Assembly (NCBI GenBank): GCA_045631445.1
Contig: JAZQUS010000041.1
Location: 1-13,492, forward strand
Length of the DNA: 13,492 bases
Reading direction: 5' to 3'
Source: RGIG4608 sp045631445
Lineage (GTDB): Bacteria > Bacillota > Clostridia > Oscillospirales > CAG-272
A program made the position numbers and the translations under genes. Position 1 is the stretch's first letter, and each line of letters starts with the position of its first letter. The notes beneath the pieces were generated by a model that was not told the DNA's origin, searched no databases, and was given only the letters and a program-made list of their open reading frames with translations. Shown piece by piece: positions 7,798 through 13,492 of this stretch.

Positions 7798-7820
7798 TAG
7801 AAAAATCATTGATTTTTCTA
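7798..7820. repeat. Perfect 23-base palindrome between divergent promoters, candidate operator
   Basis: TAGAAAAATCA and its exact reverse complement TGATTTTTCTA flank a single central T (7809). It touches the -35 element of the murD promoter and lies about 20 bases from the -35 of the topoisomerase promoter, a typical position for a dimeric regulator. As RNA it would be a weak AT-rich hairpin with almost no loop, so a DNA-level role is more plausible. The composition is AT-rich, so chance is not excluded, but 11 of 11 matching pairs is notable. Confidence 0.55.
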
Positions 7821-7840
7821 TATTTTTTTATAAAAAGCCC

Positions 7841-7869
7841 TTTTCAAAACGGATTTTTTTTGGTATAAT
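7841..7869 (+). promoter_or_regulatory. Promoter of the topoisomerase B subunit gene
   Basis: -35 TTTTCA (7841-7846, four of six consensus), a 17-base spacer and a consensus -10 TATAAT (7864-7869). The predicted transcription start near 7876 leaves a short leader of about 33 bases before the ATG at 7909. Confidence 0.75.
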
Positions 7870-7908
7870 TGTATTATTATATAGTTTATTATATTTTTGG
7901 AGATAAAA

Positions 7909-9909
7909 ATGGCTAAAACTAAGAATTCTACACCACAATATGATAACCAAAGTATCAAAGCATTAAAGGGTGCGGACCGCGTTAGAATGCGTCCCGGCGT
8001 AATTTTCGGTTCAGACGGACTTGAGGGTTGCGAGCACTCATTCTTTGAAATTCTTTCAAACTCCGTTGACGAGGCGCGCGAGGGTCACGGCAACGTTATT
8101 AAAGTAACTGCATATAAAGACCACTCAATCGAGGTCGATGACCACGGTCGTGGCGTTCCCTTGGGATACAACGAAGCCGAAGGCAGATGGAACTGGGATC
8201 TTATATACTGTGAGCTTTATGCAGGCGGTAAATACGATAACAATAACGAAGAATCTGCATATGAATACTCCCTCGGTCTTAACGGTCTTGGCGCGTGCGC
8301 AACGCAGTATAGCTCCGAGTATATGGACGTTTATTCATATGACGGCACATACGAGCGCTCCATTCACTTTAGAAAGGGTGAGCCTGTTTCAGAGCTTGAA
8401 ACACGCGAACTCGGTAAAGGTGAAAAGCGCACTGGTACAGTAATTCGCTGGAAACCCGACCTCGACGTTTTCACGGATATAAATATTCCCCACTCCTTCT
8501 TTGAAGAAACACTTCACCGTCAGGCAGTAATCAATTCAGGCATTGAATTCGAACTCAATGTTGAAGAAGACGGTAAAAAGTTCTCTAAAAAGTCATTCAA
8601 ATACGAACACGGTATTTCTGACTATATCAAAGAAATGTGTGGTGAAAGTGCAGCTACAGAGCCTGTTTTGTGGCACCTTGAAACACAAGGACGCGATAGA
8701 AACGATAAGGATGAATACAAGCTTAAAGCGGACTTCTCCTTCTGCGTTTCAAATACTGTAAATAGACTCGAATATTACCACAACTCAAGCTACCTTGAGC
8801 ACGGTGGATCACCCGATAAAGCGGTAAAGGTCGCTTTCGTTTACGCTCTTGATAAATACATCAAAAACGCAGGAAAATATAACAAAACCGAATCAAAAAT
8901 TCAGTTCACCGACGTTGCAGATTGCTTGTGCCTTGTAATTAATAGCTTCTCAACAATGACCTCATACGAAAACCAAACAAAAAAATCCATCACAAACACC
9001 TTCATTTATGAAGCAATGACGGAATTTTTGAAAAAGAATCTTGAAATTTACTTCATGGAGCATCCAATTGAAGCAGAGGTTTTCGCAAATCAGGTGCTTT
9101 TAAATAGACGTTCACGCGAAACCGCGGAAAAGACAAGAATTCAGCTCAAAGAGAGTCTTAAGAGCAAAATGGACTTCTCAAATAAAGTTGAAAAATTCGT
9201 TAACTGTCGAAGCAAAGACCCCGCTGTTCGTGAGCTTTACATCGTTGAGGGTGACTCGGCTTTGACTTCCTGTAAGCTCGGTAGAAACGCGGAATTTCAG
9301 GCAATTATTCCCGTTAGAGGTAAAACTCTTAACTGCTTGAAATCCTCTTATGAAAAGATTTTCAAGAGTGAGATCATCACCGACCTTCTCCGCGTAATCG
9401 GATGCGGTGTTGAAATCAAGGGCAAGGTTAAGGGCAATATCGACCCATTCGACATCAATGACCTCAAATGGTCAAAGATTATCCTCTGTACCGATGCCGA
9501 CGAAGACGGCTTCCAGATTAGAACACTTCTCTTAACGTTGTTCTACCGCCTTCTCCCCACGCTTCTTGCAGAACATAAGGTGTTTATCGCAGAAACTCCC
9601 CTCTTTGAAATCACAACAAAGGATAAAACATACTTCGCCTTTGACGAATTTGAAAAAGCAGCAATTCTTAAAAAACTTGAAGGCACCAAATATAGCATTC
9701 AACGTTCAAAGGGACTTGGTGAAAACGAGCCCGAAATGATGTGGGAAACAACAATGAACCCCGAAACACGTCGACTCATCTCCGTTGACCCCGCAGACCC
9801 CTACCTCACCGAAGTAATGTTTGAAACCCTCCTTGGCGACGACCTCGCCGCCCGCAAAAAATTCATCGCCGAACACGGCAGTGAGTATATTAAGGATATT
9901 GATGTTTAA
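7909..9909 (+). CDS. Type IIA DNA topoisomerase B subunit (GyrB/ParE family), divergent
   Basis: This is the ATPase and Toprim subunit of a gyrase or topoisomerase IV-like enzyme, 666 residues, which pairs with a GyrA/ParC subunit to pass DNA through a double-strand break. The GHKL ATPase domain shows VRMRPGVIFG, FFEILSNSVDEAREG (45-59), VDDHGRGVPLG (76-86), GLNGLGACATQYSS, and the ATP-contacting QTK loop (356-358). The Toprim domain has YIVEGDSAL (E448), the FQAIIPVRGKTLN block, and CTDADEDG (D529, D531). The C-terminus has QRSKGLGENEPEMMWETTMN. All catalytic residues are present, so it should be active. Many normally invariant flanks differ (EGDSALTSC for EGDSAGGSA, DEDGFQIRT for DVDGAHIRT), so it is probably not the main GyrB. 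The ATG at 7909 has GGAG six bases ahead. It has its own promoter and terminator, and no A-subunit gene lies in the window. Confidence 0.92.
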   Translation: MAKTKNSTPQYDNQSIKALKGADRVRMRPGVIFGSDGLEGCEHSFFEILSNSVDEAREGHGNVIKVTAYKDHSIEVDDHGRGVPLGYNEAEGRWNWDLIYCELYAGGKYDNNNEESAYEYSLGLNGLGACATQYSSEYMDVYSYDGTYERSIHFRKGEPVSELETRELGKGEKRTGTVIRWKPDLDVFTDINIPHSFFEETLHRQAVINSGIEFELNVEEDGKKFSKKSFKYEHGISDYIKEMCGESAATEPVLWHLETQGRDRNDKDEYKLKADFSFCVSNTVNRLEYYHNSSYLEHGGSPDKAVKVAFVYALDKYIKNAGKYNKTESKIQFTDVADCLCLVINSFSTMTSYENQTKKSITNTFIYEAMTEFLKKNLEIYFMEHPIEAEVFANQVLLNRRSRETAEKTRIQLKESLKSKMDFSNKVEKFVNCRSKDPAVRELYIVEGDSALTSCKLGRNAEFQAIIPVRGKTLNCLKSSYEKIFKSEIITDLLRVIGCGVEIKGKVKGNIDPFDINDLKWSKIILCTDADEDGFQIRTLLLTLFYRLLPTLLAEHKVFIAETPLFEITTKDKTYFAFDEFEKAAILKKLEGTKYSIQRSKGLGENEPEMMWETTMNPETRRLISVDPADPYLTEVMFETLLGDDLAARKKFIAEHGSEYIKDIDV

Positions 9910-9919
9910 TTTTAATCTA

Positions 9920-9956
9920 AAGCCCTATTGCTCTTTTACAATAGGGCTTAATTTTA
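9920..9956 (+). terminator. Intrinsic terminator after the topoisomerase gene
   Basis: An 11-bp stem AAGCCCTATTG/CAATAGGGCTT with an eight-base loop, followed by AATTTTATTATT. It begins ten bases after the stop codon. Confidence 0.88.
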
Positions 9957-10026
9957 TTATTCTCATACATTAGCAGATATTTGAAAGATCTATTCAAAAA
10001 TTTCTTCAATATTTTTCTAAAAAGTC

Positions 10027-10055
10027 TTGACAAATTATACATAATGTGTTATTAT
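10027..10055 (+). promoter_or_regulatory. Promoter of tRNA-Arg
   Basis: A perfect -35 TTGACA (10027-10032), a 17-base spacer and -10 TATTAT (10050-10055), about 24 bases before the first tRNA base. The stretch between the preceding terminator and this promoter (9957-10026) is AT-rich and I see nothing else in it. Confidence 0.85.
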
Positions 10056-10078
10056 ATATAAGTCGCAGAAAGTGATAT

Positions 10079-10155
10079 GTGCCATTAGCTCAGCCGGATA
10101 GAGTGTTTGGCTACGAACCAAAAGGTCGGGGGTTCGAATCCCTCATGGCACGCCA
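10079..10155 (+). tRNA. tRNA-Arg, anticodon ACG
   Basis: The full cloverleaf folds. The 7-bp acceptor stem is GTGCCAT/ATGGCAC. The D-stem is GCTC/GAGT with a nine-base loop. The anticodon stem is TTTGG/CCAAA around loop CTACGAA, with anticodon ACG at 10113-10115. The variable loop is AGGTC, and the T-stem GGGGG/CCCTC closes loop TTCGAAT. The discriminator is G, and CCA (10153-10155) is encoded. A34 is expected to be edited to inosine by TadA, so it would read CGU, CGC and CGA arginine codons. It is a single-gene transcription unit with its own promoter and terminator. A tyrosine recombinase gene starts 113 bases downstream. Confidence 0.97.
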
Positions 10156-10185
10156 AAAAAGCAAGTCAAATGACTTGCTTTTTTT
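10156..10185 (+). terminator. Intrinsic terminator after tRNA-Arg
   Basis: A GCAAGTCA/TGACTTGC stem with a two-base AA loop is extended by A/T pairs and ends in seven T. It starts directly after the encoded CCA. Confidence 0.92.
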
Positions 10186-10205
10186 GTTTATTTTTTAAAA
10201 ACCTC

Positions 10206-10234
10206 TTCCCTTTCTCGCAAAACTATGCTATAAT
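10206..10234 (+). promoter_or_regulatory. Probable promoter of the tyrosine recombinase gene
   Basis: A consensus -10 TATAAT (10229-10234) is preceded by TGC, making an extended -10 (TGNTATAAT). The -35 at the right distance (TTCCCT) is poor, which is common when the extended -10 is present. The recombinase ATG lies 35 bases downstream. Confidence 0.65.
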
Positions 10235-10268
10235 AAAGTAAATAATTTTGTATAATTGGAGGTATGAT

Positions 10269-11273
10269 ATGAGCTCATTCCCCGAACTTCACGAATTTTC
10301 ACAGGACGTTCAACAATTCGCTATATACAAGCGCACAATTCAGGGCTGCTCCGATAAGACCGTAAACGAATATATGCTCGACCTTCGAACATTTTTCCGC
10401 TACCTTTTGGCAATCGAAAACAAAATCGAAATTGACTCCGAAAAGTTCTATGAAATCGACGTAACAAGCATCGATGCCGACTATCTTTCAAAGGTCAAAA
10501 CCGAGCAAATTTACGAATTCCTTTTCTACACAAGCGACACACGAAAAAATATGTGGAGTGCCAAGGCGCGCAAGCTCTCCGCAATCAAGGGAATTTACAA
10601 GTATTTCACCGTTAAGCGCAACTATTTTGAGGAAAATCCCGCAATCAACATCGAATCTCCCAAGCCCAAGAAAACCCTACCAAAATTTTTGACGCTTGAT
10701 GAATCCCTGATGCTTCTTCAAACAGTTCTTGATGATCCAGAATCAAACACCAAAGAACGCGACTATTGTATTCTCACACTTTTCCTCAACTGTGGAATGC
10801 GACTTTCCGAGCTTGTAGGCATCAATCTAAACGATATTGACCGCGAGCTTCGTTCCCTTCGCGTTCTCGGTAAGGGCAACAAGGAGCGCGTAATCTATCT
10901 CAACGAGGCGTGCAGAACTGTGCTTCACGATTATCTCGAAATCCGTTTGAGTCCAAAATATGAAAACGTGCAAACAAAAGCCCTCTTTTTAAGCAGACTT
11001 AATAAAAGAATTAGTGTGAAAACTGTTCAATGGATGGTTTATAAATATCTCGACCTTGCAGGACTTGAGGCAAAGCACTTCTCCGTTCACAAGCTCCGCC
11101 ACACCGCCGCAACACTTATGTATCAAAGCGGAAACGTTGACGTGCGCGTGCTTAAAGATATTCTCGGTCACGAGCAACTTAACACCACACAAATTTACAC
11201 CCACGTTTCAAACGAGCATATGAAAAATGCAATGGAACAAAACCCACTTGCTAAACTCAAAAAGGAAGATTAA
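10269..11273 (+). CDS. XerC/XerD-type tyrosine recombinase
   Basis: A 334-residue site-specific recombinase. Xer proteins act as a pair at dif to resolve chromosome dimers, and relatives move integrative elements. It has an N-terminal SAM-like core-binding domain (about 10-120) and a C-terminal catalytic domain. The full active site is visible: R178 in CGMRLSELVG, K202 in LGKGNKERVI, H274 and R277 in HKLRHTAA, H301 in LGHEQ, and the nucleophile Y310 in TTQIYTH. ATG 10269 has GGAGG (10258-10262) six bases ahead; an in-frame TTG at 10248 has no such site. The length is slightly above E. coli XerC/D (about 298), with extra residues near 50-75 and 225-235. It lies between a tRNA gene and a convergent transporter. 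No excisionase or phage genes are present, so a host-type Xer is favoured. XerC, XerD and a lone integrase-like role cannot be told apart here. Confidence 0.92.
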   Translation: MSSFPELHEFSQDVQQFAIYKRTIQGCSDKTVNEYMLDLRTFFRYLLAIENKIEIDSEKFYEIDVTSIDADYLSKVKTEQIYEFLFYTSDTRKNMWSAKARKLSAIKGIYKYFTVKRNYFEENPAINIESPKPKKTLPKFLTLDESLMLLQTVLDDPESNTKERDYCILTLFLNCGMRLSELVGINLNDIDRELRSLRVLGKGNKERVIYLNEACRTVLHDYLEIRLSPKYENVQTKALFLSRLNKRISVKTVQWMVYKYLDLAGLEAKHFSVHKLRHTAATLMYQSGNVDVRVLKDILGHEQLNTTQIYTHVSNEHMKNAMEQNPLAKLKKED

Positions 11274-11310
11274 AAGAAAAACCGTGTTTATTCAACACGG
11301 TTTTTCTTTT
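11272..11310. terminator. Bidirectional terminator overlapping the transporter stop codon
   Basis: A perfect 17-bp stem AAAAGAAAAACCGTGTT/AACACGGTTTTTCTTTT with a five-base loop lies between convergent genes. It starts within the recombinase stop codon. On the - strand its 5' arm is the last codons of the EamA gene, and the TAA stop at 11290-11288 sits at the loop. It serves both transcripts. Confidence 0.9.
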
Positions 11311-12202
11311 TAAATTCTATTTGTGAAAGCACAACCGCCAAGAATATCAGCCCTGCGCCGATATATTCTTTAATTTCGAGCTTATCACCCAAAATCACCA
11401 TTCCGCCTAAGAGTCCAAATACTGATTCAAGTGACAAAATAAGGGATGCAACCGTCGGATTAACGTTCCTCTGTCCCACGATTTGCAAGGTGTATGCAAT
11501 TCCGCTTGAAAATACACCAAGATACAAGAATGGCAAAATATGTGTGCCAATCGCCACAAAATCAACGGGAGATTCAAGACAAAATGCAAGCACCCCATTG
11601 ATAATAAATGCAAATAAGAATTGCAAGCAAGACATTCTGATGCAATCGCATTTTGGAGCAAAATGGTCGATTGTGAGAATATGAATGGGATAAATCATCG
11701 CACTCAAAATAACCCAAAAATCAGAAGGAACAATTCCCTCTCCCTCTTTTATGCAAAGAAGATAAAATCCAATAACTGCAACAAAAACTGCAACCCAAAC
11801 ATGTACTTTCACGTGCTTTTTCAAAAACAAAGCATATATTGGAACTAAAACAACGTAAAGCGCGGTAATAAATGCCGCCTTTCCGCCCGATGTTCCCTGA
11901 TTTATGCCCATTTGTTGAAAAACAGATGCTATGGAAATGATTATTCCCAACCAAATACCGGCTCTAATTTCGGTTTTGGTAAAATCCAAGCCGCCCTTTG
12001 AAACCAATTTTCTTTCACTCTTTGTTACCCTGTCTAAAATCATTATAACAAAGAAAAGGAAGAACGCACCGATAAACCATCGAACCATACCAACCGTAAT
12101 TGGCGGAATATCTGCAACAAGGTCCTGAGCCGTAAAGGCAAATCCCCAAAAGAATGCTGCTAAAAATAGTAGCAGCATTGAAAAGTATTTATTCTTTTTC
12201 AT
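11288..12202 (-). CDS. EamA/DMT-family transporter (10 TM)
   Basis: A 304-residue inner-membrane protein of the drug/metabolite transporter superfamily, built from two EamA repeats of five helices. Members export or import small metabolites such as amino acids and their derivatives; the substrate cannot be read from sequence. Helix 1 starts right after the N-terminus (FSMLLLFLAAFFWGFAFTAQ), followed by the typical DIPPITVGMVRWFIGAFFLF, and the second repeat has ILSAMIYPIHILTIDHFAP. Near the end come VNPTVASLILSLESVFGLLG and a last helix GAGLIFLAVVLSQIEF, then a basic tail. PTVASLILSLESVF is a typical EamA signature. The ATG at 12202 has GAGG four bases ahead. It is monocistronic by its own promoter and shared terminator, although the upstream esterase gene has no strong terminator, so some read-through is possible. 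Confidence 0.92.
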   Translation of the reverse strand: MKKNKYFSMLLLFLAAFFWGFAFTAQDLVADIPPITVGMVRWFIGAFFLFFVIMILDRVTKSERKLVSKGGLDFTKTEIRAGIWLGIIISIASVFQQMGINQGTSGGKAAFITALYVVLVPIYALFLKKHVKVHVWVAVFVAVIGFYLLCIKEGEGIVPSDFWVILSAMIYPIHILTIDHFAPKCDCIRMSCLQFLFAFIINGVLAFCLESPVDFVAIGTHILPFLYLGVFSSGIAYTLQIVGQRNVNPTVASLILSLESVFGLLGGMVILGDKLEIKEYIGAGLIFLAVVLSQIEFKKKNRVE

Positions 12203-12233
12203 ATAACCTCATAAAAATCAAAATTACTTTGAT

Positions 12234-12262
12234 ATTATACCAAAAATAATATAATTTTGCAA
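12234..12262 (-). promoter_or_regulatory. Promoter of the EamA transporter gene
   Basis: On the - strand, -35 TTGCAA (12262-12257), a 17-base spacer and -10 TATAAT (12239-12234). The -35 lies in two direct copies of TTTTGCAA (12255-12262 and 12267-12274). It shares the 12-mer TTTTGCAATAGA (+ strand) with the murD promoter in the same register. Confidence 0.8.
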
Positions 12263-12277
12263 TAGATTTTGCAAAAA

Positions 12278-13372
12278 TTAAAGTAATTTTTCAAAGCTCT
12301 CAGGCAAAACAAGTCGCCAAGATTCCTCATTGTGTGGCTTTTCTATATCATAAGTTTCAAAAATTTTGTCTGCAGGATATCCAAATCTAACCAAAACACG
12401 CTTCATCTCCTTTGAAGCACCAACAAGTAATCTTTCAAGCGGATCACCCTCACCGCAATAAATGTGAACCTTGGGTAATTTGTCACTATTCTCTGCAAAA
12501 TTCTTACCCTCAAAATAGTTTTCAAAAGCGCTCATCTCATAAAGCGCATAAGCTGGTGAATATGATAAAACGTACTTATAAAATCCCATCTCGCGAAGTC
12601 CACAATAGAAAGATGCAATACCACCCATAGATGAACCTCCAATTCCTATATTTTCTTCACTAACACAATATTTTTCCTTGATAAATGAATGCAAAGTACC
12701 AGCCATAAAGTTAGATAATCCTTCAAGATAGCCCCTTGAAAAATCATCGTCGGGAATAGCTGTAGCCAAAGGTGCAAGTACCCCAAATTCATCTGGATTC
12801 ATAAACAATTCGTGACTTCTATATTCGTCCGCATTGTCAATACCCACAACAATTATATTCTTACCGTACTGACGGTGAATTTCACTCAAAACAATGTCAA
12901 GCTGCCACGAGCCGTAAGGGTCACCGTCCTTTGTGTAATCCCCTGCTAAGCCAAACAAATTTTGCGCATCAAAAAAATATAAAATATCGTGTGGAGTCAC
13001 TCCATCATAGCTTTCGGGCACAAGCACACTCACTTTTTTGCTCTTATCCTTGCGATGAGCAAGGTTTTGTTCGTCACAAATAACATAATTATCGACTCTA
13101 CCGGTCTTTTCAATATCTTTAGCAAACAAATAGGTCAATTTTTTTCCCATTCCTTCGTTTAACTTATAGTCAACACCAATAGAAAGATTTCCGGGGTAAA
13201 CTATACCCGATTTTTCACCAAGACCATTTTCAAAATATAAACTATCATATTTTACATTATCAAAATCAAAAGTAAAATCGCCATCGTCACACGAAGTAAG
13301 CATAATTTTTTCATTGCCTACCACCGCATATACCTGAGCCCAATCACAAGAATTCCTAAAAAATATTTTCAT
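12278..13372 (-). CDS. Alpha/beta-hydrolase esterase (esterase D/PF00756-like) with N-terminal beta domain
   Basis: A 364-residue protein. The C-terminal part (about 112-364) resembles the putative esterase family that hydrolyses acyl or feruloyl esters: VSVLVPESYDG, YFFDAQNLFG, the GYLEGLSNFMAGTL segment, the nucleophile elbow GGSSMGG (S248), an acid in YCGEGDPLE (D310) and a His in EKPHNEESW (H347). The first 100 or so residues begin MKIFFRNSCDWAQVYAVV and have alternating beta-like segments. They recall starch-binding-type modules (CBM25/26-like), but that similarity is weak and is my inference. There is no signal peptide, so it looks cytosolic. The start is ATG 13372 with GGAGG (13381-13377) four bases ahead; the longer frame from 13426 runs through the promoter. 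The stop codon is followed by only a weak AT-rich hairpin (12274-12290). Confidence 0.87.
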   Translation of the reverse strand: MKIFFRNSCDWAQVYAVVGNEKIMLTSCDDGDFTFDFDNVKYDSLYFENGLGEKSGIVYPGNLSIGVDYKLNEGMGKKLTYLFAKDIEKTGRVDNYVICDEQNLAHRKDKSKKVSVLVPESYDGVTPHDILYFFDAQNLFGLAGDYTKDGDPYGSWQLDIVLSEIHRQYGKNIIVVGIDNADEYRSHELFMNPDEFGVLAPLATAIPDDDFSRGYLEGLSNFMAGTLHSFIKEKYCVSEENIGIGGSSMGGIASFYCGLREMGFYKYVLSYSPAYALYEMSAFENYFEGKNFAENSDKLPKVHIYCGEGDPLERLLVGASKEMKRVLVRFGYPADKIFETYDIEKPHNEESWRLVLPESFEKLL

Positions 13373-13397
13373 ATTTCCTCCATAAAACTTTTTTATA

Positions 13398-13426
13398 ATT
13401 GTAACATAAATAATTTTATTTATCAA
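13398..13426 (-). promoter_or_regulatory. Promoter of the esterase gene
   Basis: On the - strand, -35 TTGATA (13426-13421), a 17-base spacer and -10 TACAAT (13403-13398). The predicted start near 13391 leaves a leader of about 19 bases with the GGAGG site. This supports the 13372 translation start. Confidence 0.8.
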
Positions 13427-13448
13427 GTAATTTTTAATAAAAATCCTA

Positions 13449-13477
13449 TTGACAAAATAAACATTTAGTGATATACT
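13449..13477 (+). promoter_or_regulatory. Outward-facing promoter at the right edge
   Basis: A perfect -35 TTGACA (13449-13454), a 17-base spacer and -10 TATACT (13472-13477). Transcription would begin near 13484, so the gene it serves lies beyond the window and is divergent to the esterase. The two promoters are about 22 bases apart, so one regulator could control both. Confidence 0.75.
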
Positions 13478-13492
13478 CTCTCCTTGGTTTGT

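Noticed and set aside
9980..9998. Short inverted repeat TTTGAA/TTCAAA before the tRNA promoter
   Set aside because: Only six base pairs in AT-rich sequence with a seven-base spacer; easily expected by chance and not linked to any gene start.
10033..10049. Near-palindrome ATTATACATAAT in the tRNA promoter spacer, considered as a dif-like site for the Xer recombinase
   Set aside because: It lacks the two full 11-base arms and 6-base centre of a dif site, and it coincides with a promoter spacer.
12220..12290. Inverted copies of AAAATTACTTT flanking the gap between the esterase and transporter genes
   Set aside because: The arms are 49 bases apart and almost pure A/T, so a stable structure is unlikely; not called as a terminator or repeat element.
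1..13492. CRISPR array, insertion sequence, prophage or defence island
   Set aside because: No regularly spaced repeats, transposase or phage structural genes are visible; almost all sequence is accounted for by housekeeping-type genes.

Overview
The window looks like the end of a contig from a low-to-mid-GC Gram-positive bacterium, most likely an anaerobic Clostridia-type Bacillota. This rests on GGAGG Shine-Dalgarno sites, TTGACA/TATAAT-type promoters with 17-base spacers, hairpin-plus-T terminators, and the gene families present. The taxonomic placement is inference. The first 79 bases are not biological: they match the two halves of the MGI/BGI DNBSEQ library adapter flanking a 10-base index, so the real sequence begins at about base 80.

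Left end (80-754): the 3' part of a calcium-type P-type ATPase gene on the + strand. It ends at a bidirectional terminator shared with the operon that converges on it.

756-7735: a six-gene operon on the - strand, transcribed from a TTGCAA-N17-TATAAT promoter at 7797-7769. In transcription order it encodes MurD (peptidoglycan precursor ligase), three tandem paralogous M42 metallo-aminopeptidases, a PLP-dependent methionine gamma-lyase-family C-S lyase, and a NifS/IscS-like cysteine desulfurase. Genes are separated by 4-13 bases or overlap as ATGA, so coupled translation is likely. One reading, which is inference, is a module for peptide turnover and sulfur amino-acid use attached to a cell-wall gene. 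Several starts are set by strong ribosome binding sites and are shorter than the longest open frames.

7736-7908: a divergent promoter region with a perfect 23-base palindrome next to the -35 of the murD promoter, a candidate operator. Rightward from it comes a monocistronic, sequence-divergent GyrB/ParE-family type IIA topoisomerase B subunit with no A-subunit gene nearby.

9910-11310: a terminator, then a tRNA-Arg(ACG) gene with its own consensus promoter, encoded CCA and terminator, then a XerC/XerD-type tyrosine recombinase with a complete catalytic set. This gene shares a 17-bp bidirectional terminator with the convergent transporter gene.

11288-13492: two - strand genes, each with its own promoter: an EamA/DMT-family 10-TM transporter, and an alpha/beta-hydrolase esterase with an N-terminal beta-rich, possibly carbohydrate-binding domain. 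A strong + strand promoter at 13449-13477 points out of the window, so a divergently transcribed gene probably starts just beyond the right edge.

I see no CRISPR array, insertion sequence, prophage or clear new defence system. The points most worth a second look are the adapter remnant, the triple M42 operon, the orphan topoisomerase B subunit, the palindrome and the two-domain esterase.
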